Of a stretch of 64,000 bases of DNA, positions 33,901 through 41,468 are shown in pieces. Where the stretch lies: assembly GCA_016647705.1 (NCBI GenBank), contig CM028329.1, positions 14,285,910-14,349,909 on the forward strand, in the 5' to 3' direction. The stretch comes from Eucommia ulmoides (Eukaryota > Streptophyta > Magnoliopsida > Garryales > Eucommiaceae). Made by a program: the position numbers and the translations under genes. The notes beneath the pieces were generated by a model. The model searched no databases. It saw only the letters and a program-made list of their open reading frames with translations, and was not told the origin of the DNA. Position 1 is the stretch's first letter, and every line of letters starts with the position of its first letter.

Positions 33901-36900
33901 TCTTAAGGGGAATGAATGTTCGCAAATCTTTCTGGCACATGGCAGTACTTATTGCTGTCTATCTCATTAATCGCACCCCGAGTTGTGTCCATGCAGGAAA
34001 ACCTCTCTTCATATACTGCAATCCGCTCGCATTATGTTTCTTTTTTTACCTCTTGTCTTTGGATGTATGTGTTTTGCCCCAGAATCGGAACCCCACTAGA
34101 ACCAAGTTAGATGATAAATCTATTCGATGTATCTTTCTCGACTATTCCACCATGTCCAAGGGAGATAGGTGCTACGATCTGGTCACTCATCATATGTATC
34201 ATTCTCTCAATGTTACATTCCTTGAAACTGTCTCCTATTTTTTAGGTATTATACCTTTTCCACCTATCATAGCAACCATTACCGTGGATGATGGCTCCAT
34301 TCCATGTCCTATTCTTGTCTTTGATATATCTTCACCACCCATACTGCCCTTCCCACCTAACCCCTCACCCGCATCGTTACGGGTTTACTCTCGCCATCCA
34401 CATGTTTCACAGCCTTTGTTGACTTCTTCTCCTGAATAAGGTATCTCTCCCTCTCCCATCATTTCTGACCCTGTTACCCCTCATTACCCTACTCCGGATC
34501 GTCATCCACCCTCGCGCTACCTCCTATCTTGTTCTACTAATCATCCGATTTTCAAATATTTGTCTTTTCAAGATCTCTCGGATCAATACAAATAATTCCT
34601 TGGACAGATTAATTCAGTTGTCATTCTTCGCTCAGACTTGGGAATTGGTTGACTTGCCACTAGGTGAACGGCCAGTTGATTGTAAGTAGGTTTTCAATGT
34701 CAAATTTCTCGCGGACATATCCATTGATTGATATAAAGCTCGCCTTGTCGCTAAGGGCTATACACCAATCTTGGCCAAAGACTTTGGAGCCACCTTTGCC
34801 CCTGTTGCTAAGTTGACTACTATTTGTCTTCTTGTTTACTTGGCTGCCTCTTATGCCTGGCTTCTGCACTAGTTAGATGTCAAGAATCCATTTCTCAATG
34901 GCGACCTGATTGAGACTATTTATATGGAGTCTCCATAGGGATTTCAGACTTAGAGGAAGTATTCGGGTAAAGTCTATCAACTCCGAAAACCCCTCTATGG
35001 ACTTAAGCAGACTCCTTGTGCATGTTTCAAACGATTCAGCAAAGCCATCTTTACTATGCGGTTTATGTGACAAGAACACATGAAGGACTCCTGCTTTACA
35101 GATGCCGATTATGCAAGGTTGAAGGACGATAGACGTTCGACCTCTAGTCTGTGCACTTTTTATGGAAGACACCTAATCTCGTGGAATATTAAGAAGTAAT
35201 CCGTAGTTTCCCGATCTTCTGTTGAAGCTTGGTATCATGCCATGGCTCAGGGAACATGTGAATGCCTTTGGCTTCGTTTCCTTCTGACTGAACTGGGACT
35301 TCCCATGAGAAACTCATCCAAGTTGTTTTGTGATAACAAGTCCGCATTAATATTATCCTTGGACTCAATTCTACATGGAAGGACGAAACACATTGAGATG
35401 GATATCCACTTCATTCGTGAGAAAGTTCGATCAGGAGTCATTACACCTACCTTCGTCCTATTTTTCGAACAGACTGTTGATATGTTCATTAAGTCTACAT
35501 GACCATTTTTTTTCTGTTAGCTATTGGCAAGTTAGGGCTCATCAACATTTTCACCCCACCTTGAGGGGGAGTTGAAATATTATAATTATGGATCATTTTT
35601 TATTTTGGTATTGTTATTGTAAGGCTTTATTACCCCATTTATTTCGGTGATATTCTTCTTAATTTAGTATGCTCCTATAGCTATATAATTCGGGGAATAG
35701 AACACATTCAATATATACAGAAATTATCAATTATATTTTTCCTCTTTCTCCTAGATCTTTTTATAAAGAAATTTAATGGGCCTAGCTCACTCTCAAAAAA
35801 ACGTCTTGTAAGAGGAGGATTGACTCTAGAAATATGTATAGCTTAGGATCGGGTAACACAAGTGATGTGAGATTCAACACTCCCCTTCACGCATAGGGTG
35901 GACTAATGACAAACCACTGTGAATGGATATCGGGGTCCCAACATCGATGTACGATTCAACACACCCAACATCAGACAGAAGGAATGACTCTAATACCATA
36001 AAGAAATTCAATGGGCCTAAGTCACTCTTAAAAGAAATTCAATTGCCTCTGGAAATATATATAGCTCAGGATCAGGTAACAAAAGTGATGTGGGATTCAA
36101 CGTTTTTCGTATTATCATTTACTTTAGCAGGTACTATATTATTATTAGATTTATTAAAAAGTTCTTTTATTATTTTTTTCTTATTATTCTCGAAGTGTCT
36201 TTTTAAATTAGGTAATCCTCTAACTTGCCTTTGTAGTCCTTAAACGTTGCATTTTTGTGGTGTTAAACAGGACTGAAACTGAGTATGTGAGTCAAATGCT
36301 GACAAAGGTCAAACGATTTGCTCAACACCACTCATGTCATGTTTGGTTTGTAGCACACCCAAGACAGGTGATTAGCTGGAATAACAATTCGCTTCTCGGT
36401 ACCTTTGTCACTTCTCTAATTCTTAAACCTGTGACAGTTGCATCATTGGATTGGGAGTCCTCCAAATTTGTATGACATCAGTGGAAGTGCACACTTTATA
36501 AACAAATGCGATAATGGAATTGTTATTCATCGTAACAGAGATCCGGAAGCTGGACCAATAGATCTAGTACAGGTAGGGGTTATCTCTACTTCTGTAACAT
36601 TTTCCGTTATATTTTCTTGAACAATGCATTCTATGGTATAAATTGCTAAATTATTGTCTAGGTTTGCGTACGAAAGGTGCGGAATAAGGTTGTTGGAACC
36701 ATAGGTGATGCCTTCTTGTCATATAATCGGTATGTCGTTTTATGTTTTTCTAGTAAATTGTTACTGTTAGATGCATTACGATGAATTTTTTTTTTCCCCT
36801 TATGTTTCTCATTGTTGCCTCTAACTGAAGAAGGGGGTTTGAATTTTGTAGTCATTCATGGAGAGATCAGGGTTACGTTTCACAGATTTGAAAAGTGGCC

Positions 36901-38188
36901 GTCATAGTTTATACTTGATATAAAACTAGCTGTAAGAACTTGCATGGAATAAAACTAGACGTTGCTGTTTTGTTTTTGCTTAAGAAATATGTGTATATCG
37001 GACCCAAATCCTGAGATGTGGTTGAGTATGGTGGGCAAGTGACTAAATCTAAATCTTCAAGAAGTCAGCTAACATGATGCTATAGTCTAGTGGAAGGTAT
37101 TAACTGTTCTGAAGTCGATTTTTTAATATTTTTGGGAACAAATAGTTTTGCCACTTTGGAAGACCAAAATACACTAAGGTGCATGTAAAAACAACGTAAA
37201 ACTAAAACGAGAGTTTTTAAACCATTTAAAAACTTCTCAGAACAACCCTGGGAAAACTATACTAGAAAATAAAAGTATAATTGGTGTGTATTGGATTATT
37301 CAAGTCAATCTTGGTTTTTTCTTGTGACAAACTATTTTTGGAATTAAGGGCGGATTACATTTTTGACCCTTTAAATTTGACCATGTTTTTATGTTGTCTG
37401 TTAACTTTAGTCCTTCGCAGTTCACACACATTATGTTTTACAATGTTTTAAATTGTTCTGTTAATTTTTTCTATTAAATTGCATGGAAAATGGTCATGTG
37501 CACTGCACATGACAAACTTTAAGGGTGGAATAGCTTAAAATCAAATCATTTTTTTCATTCGTTTTCTTTTCATCTATTTTACCTTTCAATTTTTTTTTTT
37601 CGATTTACCTATTTTACCCTTAAGAAAATGTGAAAGGAAAATGAATAAAAAAAGAAAATGATTTGATTTACCTAACCCTTAAAAAAGGAAAATGGCTCTC
37701 AGGTTTGGGGCTCAAAACTGAATGATTAGCTTGTATTGATACTCACAAATTCACTCTAGCAATAAAGTATGGCCTGATCGAAATCTGCATATTCAATTAA
37801 CCGTGAAAGTAAAGCATCTTTGAAGTTTGCACAGGCGATGAACCTTTAGTACAACAGTGATTTATGTTTGTTACTCTTAAGACTTGATTCTTGTCTTGAA
37901 ACGCTTTGTCCCTTCACGATTGATATTTGAACTGTTATTCACGTGCTTTTACCATAACTGCATGATTCAAAGAAGTACATTAGCACAAAGCACATCAGTT
38001 TCATTTTTATCATTATCGTTTTTACCCTTATCATCTGTAATGTTACTATATGAATGTTAAATGTAACATACACATCTGACAGGGTTACTGGTGAATACAT
38101 GGATGCTGCAGAGCCGCCAAGAAAGTCAGTTCAAAGTTACAGTAGTAGTTATACTTCATCAAATAATGGCACAGTGCCACGAGCCTAG
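7162..38188 (+). CDS. TWINKLE: Twinkle-type organellar DNA primase-helicase, C-terminal helicase part (8 exons, 5' end outside window)
   Basis: Eight exons (7162-7293, 12202-12263, 15148-15231, 31921-32052, 36271-36367, 36438-36572, 36662-36729, 38083-38188) have GT-AG borders and consistent phases. Together they give 271 residues and a TAG stop. In partial-protein numbering, residues 11-18 are the Walker A loop GVPNSGKS, 37-43 are ALCSMEN (motif 1a), 120-130 are [11 protein letters not shown] (Walker B), 160-169 are the [10 protein letters not shown] segment, and 184-202 are the late DnaB-type motif with HFINKCDNG. This is the SF4 RecA-like helicase domain of plant Twinkle, a T7 gp4-like hexamer known to act in chloroplasts and mitochondria in organelle DNA replication. 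I recognise it from memory of the Arabidopsis protein; no search was run. The primase half was not found between 1 and 7161. No frame break was seen. Introns are about 4.9, 2.9, 16.7, 4.2, 0.07, 0.09 and 1.35 kb, and the largest are packed with transposons. Confidence 0.93.
7528..7971. mobile_element. Tc1/mariner (Stowaway-like) MITE
   Basis: The left end TTACACCCTCTGCCCAAAAA and the right end, read in complement as TTACTCTCTGTGTACCAAAT, are degenerate versions of the CTCCCTCYGTCCCAAA-type ends known for plant mariner MITEs, with TA beside them. The element is about 440 bp, AT-rich and without coding. It lies in the intron after exon a. The ends are diverged, so the boundaries are approximate. 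Confidence 0.55.
8119..9475 (+). mobile_element. LINE (L1-type plant non-LTR element), 3' part of the RT ORF
   Basis: Read on the + strand, 8160-8400 encodes the C-terminal RT region with [22 protein letters not shown] and [14 protein letters not shown], ending FADFFWGH. After it come a zf-RVT-like stretch near 8750-8960 and an RNase H-like segment near 9345-9460 with ILDTDGA, then [14 protein letters not shown]. This is the usual order in plant L1 ORF2. It is broken by several stops and frame shifts, and the endonuclease and RT core are absent, so it is 5'-truncated or a remnant. It sits in the Twinkle intron in the same direction as the gene. Confidence 0.82.
9476..11535. other. intronic AT-rich DNA with a diverged direct repeat
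   Basis: At 9482-9540 and 9665-9720 a purine-rich segment with ATAGGTAATTGAAAAA is present twice in the same direction, about 184 bp apart. The rest is AT-rich intron without recognisable coding or ends. Confidence 0.4.
11541..11750 (-). mobile_element. solo LTR, probably Ty1/copia
   Basis: This 210-bp block is flanked on both sides by AACAA (11536-11540 and 11751-11755), a 5-bp target duplication. Read on the minus strand it begins TGTTGGTAAATTAAGG and has a TATTTAAAG promoter-like motif. No internal region follows, so it is a solo LTR left by recombination between two LTRs. The family name is inferred from size and ends. Confidence 0.6.
12202..12263 (+). CDS. TWINKLE: Twinkle exon b
   Basis: The exon is 62 nt, from acceptor TGTAG to donor ACG|GTAAGT, and leaves two bases of a split Arg codon. 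It encodes [20 protein letters not shown], which matches the helical linker after motif 1a in plant Twinkle. The intron before it is 4.9 kb and holds a mariner-like MITE, a LINE fragment and a solo LTR. Confidence 0.92.
12590..13192 (+). mobile_element. Ty1/copia remnant: integrase piece, RNase H piece and 3' LTR
   Basis: A short integrase-like stretch near 12600-12665 matches the copy near 24070. It is followed at 12697-13030 by RNase H sequence with GQ-, [11 protein letters not shown]- and KHIEVDCYF-like motifs. The LTR runs 13041-13192 (152 bp, TGTTA start, CA end, TTATAAATAG promoter motif near 13121). The LTR closely resembles the LTR at 21701-21847, so both belong to one family. The remnant is much shorter than a whole element and is broken in several places. 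Confidence 0.75.
13390..14430 (-). pseudogene. unidentified antisense coding-like stretch
   Basis: On the minus strand two frames of 80-90 codons follow each other. One (14238-13993) reads like real protein with [20 protein letters not shown], then [20 protein letters not shown]. The next (14039-13788) continues with [18 protein letters not shown] run of about 18 T at 13969-13986 interrupts them. The composition is more protein-like than the surrounding intron, but I do not recognise the family. It could be a decayed gene copy in the intron, a piece of a mobile element, or chance. Confidence 0.3.
14581..14814. repeat. two-copy tandem repeat, each led by a poly-C run
   Basis: A unit of about 117 bp occurs twice, 14581-14695 and 14696-14814. 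Each copy opens with C runs (15 uninterrupted in the first, 24 in the second), then AAAC, an A run, and a shared segment ending ACAAAAAATGTTTCAT. After the homopolymers the copies are nearly identical, so the duplication is recent. It lies in the intron before exon c. Confidence 0.88.
14828..14899. repeat. compound microsatellite (CT)n(CA)n(GAA)n
   Basis: Three simple repeats adjoin: CT units to about 14840, CA units to about 14868, and GAA units to about 14897. They sit just after the poly-C duplication. Confidence 0.9.
15148..15231 (+). CDS. TWINKLE: Twinkle exon c
   Basis: The exon is 84 nt, from acceptor ATCATAG to donor ACG|GTAAGT. It completes the split Arg codon and ends with another split Arg. 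It encodes [20 protein letters not shown] followed by SDTFSLI. This is the moderately conserved charged segment between motifs 1a and 2. Confidence 0.9.
15905..20659 (-). mobile_element. Ty1/copia retrotransposon with both LTRs and ATTGG target duplications
   Basis: The LTRs are 15905-16138 and 20424-20659, ending in TGTTGGAAAA on the element strand. ATTGG flanks the element at 15900-15904 and 20660-20664. The primer site (complement of TGGCATCAGAGC) is at 20412-20423 and the purine tract is at about 16139-16152. Parts read on the minus strand are a leader with repeats, gag (about 20025-19480, with a [14 protein letters not shown] start of the UBN2 type), protease with [12 protein letters not shown] near 19085, gag-pre-integrase, integrase (about 18500-17900), the start of RT near 17175-16990, and RNase H (16934-16179, ending with [16 protein letters not shown] and [17 protein letters not shown]). 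The LTRs differ at roughly 3% of sites, so it is fairly young. It is broken, with about five breaks or more, and is shorter than a whole copia pol would need. Confidence 0.93.
20040..20400 (-). repeat. internal direct repeats in the copia leader
   Basis: Inside the 5' leader of the copia at 15905-20659, a 66-bp unit with TTCGATTTCACGATCTC occurs twice (about 20095-20160 and 20182-20250). A shorter GCTATGAAGGCTGAAAGG unit occurs four times at about 20300-20395. A related CAATGAAGGC unit is found in the leader at the left edge of the window. Confidence 0.75.
20665..21695. other. intron DNA between two copia elements, nothing identified
   Basis: This is AT- and CT-rich DNA (CTCTCTTCTAC-type stretches near 20810 and 20935) with no frame showing a domain. 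It is part of the 16.7-kb Twinkle intron. Confidence 0.4.
22102..22289 (+). repeat. 79-bp tandem repeat, two copies and a part
   Basis: A GC-rich unit starting GATCCGTAGCCCTACCACC repeats at 22102, 22181 and 22260 (the last partial). The first two copies are nearly identical. It lies in the leader of the copia element at 21701 and stays open in two overlapping frames, though it shows no known domain. Confidence 0.88.
22815..23150 (+). repeat. tandem duplication of the protease segment of a copia fossil
   Basis: A unit of about 165 bp with TTGTATTCCAATAATCGTAC and TGGGTTATAGATTTTGTTGT occurs at about 22820-22982 and 22983-23150. The two copies differ at roughly one site in ten. The duplicated stretch covers the protease-like region of the element. 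Confidence 0.82.
24305..24656 (-). mobile_element. TRIM (miniature LTR retrotransposon, 352 bp) with GTTTT target duplications
   Basis: Two 117-bp terminal repeats (24305-24421 and 24540-24656) start TGTTGAATCCCACATCGC on the minus strand and end TTTCTACA. Between them are about 118 bp holding a purine tract (complement of CACCCCCTCAT, after 24421) and a primer site TGGTATCGGAGCC (complement of 24527-24539). GTTTT flanks it at 24300-24304 and 24657-24661. It has no coding. Size, ends, PBS and PPT are those of a TRIM, and it looks whole. It sits inside the older copia, just past the integrase. Confidence 0.92.
25327..27794. mobile_element. non-autonomous hAT transposon, internally duplicated, carrying a second hAT
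   Basis: The ends CAGTGTTGTGAAAGGTGCG and (in complement) CATTGTTATTTAAGGCGCG are inverted. The flanks CTCTTGGA (25319-25326) and CTCTTGGG (27795-27802) form an 8-bp duplication. Joining the flanks restores the copia RT reading MEQPLG then FVAQGES across the target. The interior has a tandem duplication of about 280 bp: copy one is 25339-25438 plus 26635-26815, and copy two is 26836-27110. Copy one is itself split by the hAT at 25439-26626. GAGGCG and GCGCCT motifs crowd both ends. No transposase frame was seen. It contains TATATAAT-like promoter motifs in each copy. Confidence 0.85.
25439..26626 (+). mobile_element. hAT transposon nested in a hAT (1188 bp, internally deleted)
   Basis: The ends CATAGTTGTCAAAGTCGCG and (in complement) CATAGTTGTTAAAGGCTCT are inverted. 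The 8-bp duplications are GTTGAGGC (25431-25438) and GCTGAGGC (26627-26634). The uninterrupted site GCTGAGGC is present in the neighbouring tandem copy near 26927. Inside, a CT-rich leader-like stretch (25690-25930) is followed by an AT-rich part. Near 26228-26328 is a splice-acceptor-like TTAG and a short frame ending [16 protein letters not shown] and a stop, which looks like the acidic last exon of a transposase gene. The body of the transposase is missing. Confidence 0.85.
28648..30545 (-). mobile_element. LINE (L1-type), ORF1 and endonuclease part
   Basis: Read on the minus strand, about 30200-29750 resembles the DUF4283 domain of plant LINE ORF1 ([14 protein letters not shown], then [17 protein letters not shown]). 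About 28980-28650 is an exonuclease-endonuclease-phosphatase region with [20 protein letters not shown], then [14 protein letters not shown]. Between them, 29250-29700 is a poorly conserved linker. RT is absent, so the 3' part of the element is lost, and several stops and shifts break the frames. It abuts the copia RNase H at about 28647, so it postdates that copia or a deletion joined them. Confidence 0.8.
30659..31130. mobile_element. MITE-like DNA transposon with GTTTGGTAACCGTTTC ends
   Basis: The left end is GGCCCCGTTTGGTAACCG followed by TTTCCATTTC. The right end in complement is GGTGGTGTTTGGTAACCG followed by TTTCTATTTTC, an inverted repeat of about 28 bp. Further copies of CGTTTGGTAA or TTACCAAACG lie inside (30749, 30983, 31034). 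The middle (30815-30935) is a strikingly GC-rich CCGCCG tract followed by a run of about 27 A. No clear target duplication was found, so the superfamily (Harbinger or hAT) stays open. Confidence 0.65.
31131..31920. other. end of the 16.7-kb Twinkle intron
   Basis: This is AT-rich sequence without coding, leading to the acceptor of exon d. Part of it may be original intron sequence. Nothing else was recognised. Confidence 0.4.
31921..32052 (+). CDS. TWINKLE: Twinkle exon d (Walker B)
   Basis: The exon is 132 nt, from acceptor TAAACAG to donor CA|GTAAGT. It holds the Walker B segment [15 protein letters not shown], with the catalytic-type Asp at residue 124 of the partial protein. It follows a 16.7-kb intron that carries at least seven separate transposon insertions. 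The phase still closes exactly, which argues that the intron is spliced and the gene is alive. Confidence 0.93.
32560..35763 (+). mobile_element. Ty1/copia fossil, protease to 3' LTR
   Basis: Protease-like [13 protein letters not shown] lies near 32960 and gag-pre-integrase near 33200-33420. Integrase (with [10 protein letters not shown] near 33545 and YVTFIYDYS near 33610) covers about 33480-34200. A proline-rich linker follows, then RT pieces near 34640-35060 and RNase H (35100-35500, with SVEAWYHAM-, CDNKSAL- and [16 protein letters not shown]-like motifs). A purine tract GAGGGGGAG near 35563 precedes an LTR from about 35572 to 35763. No 5' LTR or gag was recognised. It is broken, with roughly ten breaks. 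It lies in the intron between Twinkle exons d and e. Confidence 0.82.
35764..36102 (-). mobile_element. second TRIM copy, diverged
   Basis: It has the same build as the TRIM at 24305: terminal repeats 35764-35879 and about 35999-36102, each ending in GATTCAAC on the + strand with AATGGGCCTA near the other end. Between them lie the CCCCTTCACGCATAGGGTGG tract and a degraded primer site near 35987-35998. The two copies share most of their sequence, but this one is more decayed and its right repeat is shorter. Flanks TTTTA and TTTTT may be a decayed target duplication. It lies at the 3' end of the copia fossil, in the Twinkle intron. Confidence 0.78.
36271..36367 (+). CDS. TWINKLE: Twinkle exon e
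   Basis: The exon is 97 nt, from acceptor TAAACAG to donor CAG|GTGATT. It completes a split Gln codon and encodes [16 protein letters not shown] followed by [14 protein letters not shown], the motif 3 strand and its helix. It is followed by a 70-bp intron, near the minimum size for plants. Confidence 0.93.
36438..36572 (+). CDS. TWINKLE: Twinkle exon f
   Basis: The exon is 135 nt and 45 whole codons, from acceptor GTGACAG to donor CAG|GTAGGG. It encodes [20 protein letters not shown], then [15 protein letters not shown] and a tail ending DLVQ. The [12 protein letters not shown] block corresponds to the last conserved motif of DnaB-type helicases (the nucleotide-sensing and DNA-loop region). 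Confidence 0.93.
36662..36729 (+). CDS. TWINKLE: Twinkle exon g (arginine-finger region)
   Basis: The exon is 68 nt, from acceptor TCTAG to donor CG|GTATGT. It encodes [20 protein letters not shown] followed by YN and a split Arg. The VRKVRNK stretch is the basic segment that supplies arginine-finger type residues across the hexamer interface in this family. That role is inferred from family knowledge. Confidence 0.91.
37538..37669. repeat. inverted repeat (fold-back) in the last Twinkle intron
   Basis: AAATCAAATCATTTTTTTCA at 37538 onward pairs with AAAATGATTTGATTT ending at 37669, with about 70 bp of T-rich spacer. Arms of about 30 bp could form a stem in the intron RNA. It is probably a MITE remnant; the neighbouring ATTACATTTTTGACCC motif at 37346 is often seen at MITE ends. 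Confidence 0.5.
38083..38188 (+). CDS. TWINKLE: Twinkle exon h (C-terminal tail and stop)
   Basis: The exon is 106 nt after acceptor CTGACAG. It completes the split Arg and encodes [20 protein letters not shown], then a Ser- and Asn-rich tail ending VPRA and TAG. The tail is low in complexity and not conserved, as usual for the C-terminus of plant Twinkle. I place the 3' end of the coding region here. Confidence 0.88.
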
Positions 38189-38400
38189 CTGAAAGCTATG
38201 TTTTTTATTTTTTTTATTTTTTGCTGATTGGCCAACCGTGAAATGGCACGAAGAACAGAGATTTTGAGTCCATATGTTGTTCTGTTTTATTGTAACCGAC
38301 GGCCATTGGGGTTTGCTTTGTGCCTTTCGTTCCAATTCAAATTGTGAGGTTTATTTTCTTGCTGTGATTTGTCTTTTTTAGTCATGGTAATACCCACTTT
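38189..38400 (+). other. probable 3' UTR of the Twinkle gene
   Basis: T-rich sequence follows the stop directly, with TGTTTTATTGTAA-like stretches of the kind found near plant polyadenylation sites. No canonical AATAAA was seen, and the end point is a guess. Confidence 0.35.
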
Positions 38401-38985
38401 TTTTTTTTTTTTTCCTTTTCCAGATATCGATGTAATTTTTTAAAACATTGCGGCATATCCCCTAAAACATAACATAGAAACTGTCTAGGAAAGCAATATG
38501 AAAATCGAATGTGGCATTTTTTAAAAAATTAACTGAAATATTTATAATTGGTCAATATTTCAAAACAGAAAGATTAATTCATAATATATCTTATTTTAAT
38601 TTTAACTTGAGTATAACTTTTTTAATTATATTTTTGACTTGTTTTTAATCTCATGATCAATGTTCTTTTATATCTGTACTAAAATGCTTCCCTTTAAAGT
38701 TTGTATCGTCTATTGTGAGTGTCATCCTTTGTAGTCACCTATCGTTGCACGTCGAAGCTGAGAATTCCGATCGTCAAAGTTTGGCCATTGGTGATTAGAA
38801 TTTTTTTAGTGACATGTAATTATTTTTTTAATGTATTTTCTTTATGTATTCTTTTAAATGTATTTTTTAGTTAAATTTTAGTATATTTTTAATTGTATTC
38901 ATGTAATTTTTTGGAGATCGATAATTGAAAAATCTGTTGAATATGACTAAAAAAATTGTAACTAAAATGTATATTAAAAAATGTT
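38401..38985. other. intergenic AT-rich DNA, nothing identified
   Basis: This lies between the Twinkle 3' end and a minus-strand copia fossil. It has long A/T runs and no frame with a recognisable domain. Confidence 0.4.
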
Positions 38986-38989
38986 ACTT

Positions 38990-41330
38990 AGTAGTAACAT
39001 GAAATCCTAATGGACTTTAACATGGCTATTGGCAAAAAGATTTCATAGTCAACTCCTTTACTTTGAGTATATTGTTTTACCACTGGTCTAGCTTTGAACA
39101 TATGAACTTTTCCATCTTAGTCCAGATTTCTCTTAAAGATCTATTTGAACCCATTGGGAACAATTCTTAGTGTGCACGGAGTTAATTTTAGATTTCATCC
39201 TTGTTTGCCATTTTTTCTTATCAATGTCTAACTTCGTCTCCTCATAGTTAGTGAGGTCATTATCTCCCACTAGATGTATTTCCTCTCTATTTTTTGGTCC
39301 AATATATCCCAAATATCTATCAAGAGAAGTAGATGTTCTCCTGGAACTACGAGGAATGTGTGTAGCGGATATATTTACTATTGTCGGTTCTACATTTGTA
39401 GTTTGCTCGGTGTCTACAACTGTCGCTAAGTCCATCTTTTGTCTAGTGCTAGATTCTTGAAGAAACGATTCCTAAGATTTTTGTATTTTAGCATCAAATA
39501 TTGTTTCTTTGGGTGATTGAAGAAGTATAAAATGGTTTCCCTAGGATAGCCCACAAACTTTCAAATGTGGGTCCTAAATTTGAGCTTTTCTGTCTCAAGT
39601 CTCTTGACTTAAGCCCGACATCCTCAAACCTTAACATATTGAAGACATGGCTGGAATCGGCACAAACTTAGTTGGAACATTGTTCAGTAAATAAGTTGTG
39701 GTCATTAAGGCATATCCCCAAAATGAAATGAGTAAATTAATGTGAATCACCATTGATCTAATCATATCTAATAGGGTTCAACGCCTCCTTCTTGATATAC
39801 CATTTAATTGCGACGTAACATGAGTCCACTAGGAAAGTATATCATTAAGTTAGAGATAGTCCAAAAACTAGTGAATAAGTATTCTCTACCTTGATCTAAT
39901 TGGAGTGTCTTAATACTCTTCATGGTTTGTTTCTCTACTTCATTTTAGATTCTTTAAACATTTAAAAAGTATCATAGTTGTGTATCCTAAGATACACAAA
40001 ACCATGCCTCGAATGATCGTCAATAAAGTTAATGAAGTATGAATATCCACCTTGAGTTGAGGAGCTCATAGGTCTATACACATCAGTATGTACCAAACCT
40101 AATATGTCAGCAATCCTTTTCTAATTTCCAACAAAGGGTGAATTAGTCATTTTGTCCATGAGACAAGATTCACAAGTTGGTAATGACTCCAAGAGAAATG
40201 AGTCAAGAGCCCATCTTTAATCATTTTGTTGATTTTTTTCACTCTCACTAATATGAACTAGTTTGAGGCCATAATTGGGTAGGATTTTCATTTCTCAATC
40301 ATTTATTTGTTATACTTTTAACTGTTATGTTGTTTATTCCAGTAAATGTTTTGAAATAACAAGGATTGTTATGACGTATGTCCAAACCAACCAACTTTGA
40401 ATAGAAATAAATAATAGATTTATTATTAAAAAAAAATGAGTGAATAATCATCTTTTATTAAACAAGAAATAGAAATAATGTTTCTGAAAACTTTAGGTAC
40501 TAAATGAACAATCTTTTAAATTTAAAATGTGTGACAACGGTAGCCTCAAGTGAAGTCTCTCATGGCTAAGCAACAACTCTTGCTCCATTTGTGCAGTGAG
40601 ATGTCTCATTTACTCAGTCTTCTACTTTTCTTTAGAAATATTGTGAATTAGCACCAGAGTTTAAAATCCAATCTGAAGCATAATAGATTGTTAAACAACC
40701 AATAACAACAACTAGATTTGATATTCCTCTGAAATGTGTCCTTGGAATTTAGGTGTTGAGACCAATTTTTTTTTTTTTCTAATTTCCTTGTTGGCTGTAG
40801 TGAAAGCATTTCCCTTTATTAGACCTCTTTTCCTTCTTTGGCTTTTAGTTCACTTTCAAAGATGAGTTGCAATTGCTTTTCTTCCTTTTCTTCTTCTCCT
40901 TTCCTTTTGAGGTCGAAGGCCTTTCCCTAGGAGCAGTGAACCCTTGGATTTTTGTAAGGTCTTCTCGGTGGTCCCCAACATGTTAAAAAGCTCCGAAAGT
41001 ATGACTTCGATCTTGTTCATGCTGAATTTCACCACGAATTGATCGAATGCATCACGCAGGGATTGTAGAATAAGATCCACAATCAAGTTGTGATGAAAGG
41101 TGATCCTAACGTTTTCAGTCCCTTAACCTGACTGATCATCTTAAGGACATGGTCGTTTGGCCCAAAGTACTACCCAAAAGAGGATGAATTAAGTAGTTTG
41201 AAAAATTAGATCTAAGTGCTCGTGATTTATTCAATTTTTTACCAAATTTTATCTTCGTTAGTAGAAATGTTTCAAAGTATGCACATCCAAACACAACCAG
41301 AAAGATTAGGGATAGAAAAATTGGCACTCT
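38990..41330 (-). mobile_element. Ty1/copia fossil, gag to start of RT
   Basis: Read on the minus strand, gag-like sequence (about 41330-40850, with IVDLILQSLRDAFDQFVV and MNKIEVILSELFNML) comes first. A protease-like WILNSGA lies near 40660, integrase motifs (about 40200-39560, with FINFIDDHSR near 40025), a linker, and the first RT segment near 39200-39000 (with LPIAMLKSIR-like ending). No LTR was found. The order and wording match the Tork/SIRE-like copia group. It is broken, with more than ten breaks, and is old. Confidence 0.75.
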
Positions 41331-41463
41331 ATATTTTATTATAGTTCGGCTAGCTACTCTTGTCTACGTCTACTCCATTGAGCTCTAGCAGGGAATTAAA
41401 TCCACTAATTTCTGATCATATTCCTTGGTGAGAATAAAACCCTTACACTTAGTTTGAGTAAAT
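41331..41463. other. short non-coding stretch flanking the next copia
   Basis: This contains AGTTCGGCTAGCTACTCTTG and continues in character on the far side of the copia at 46424, so the copia probably landed in a non-coding repeat. It is not identified further. Confidence 0.3.
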
Positions 41464-41468
41464 CTTCC

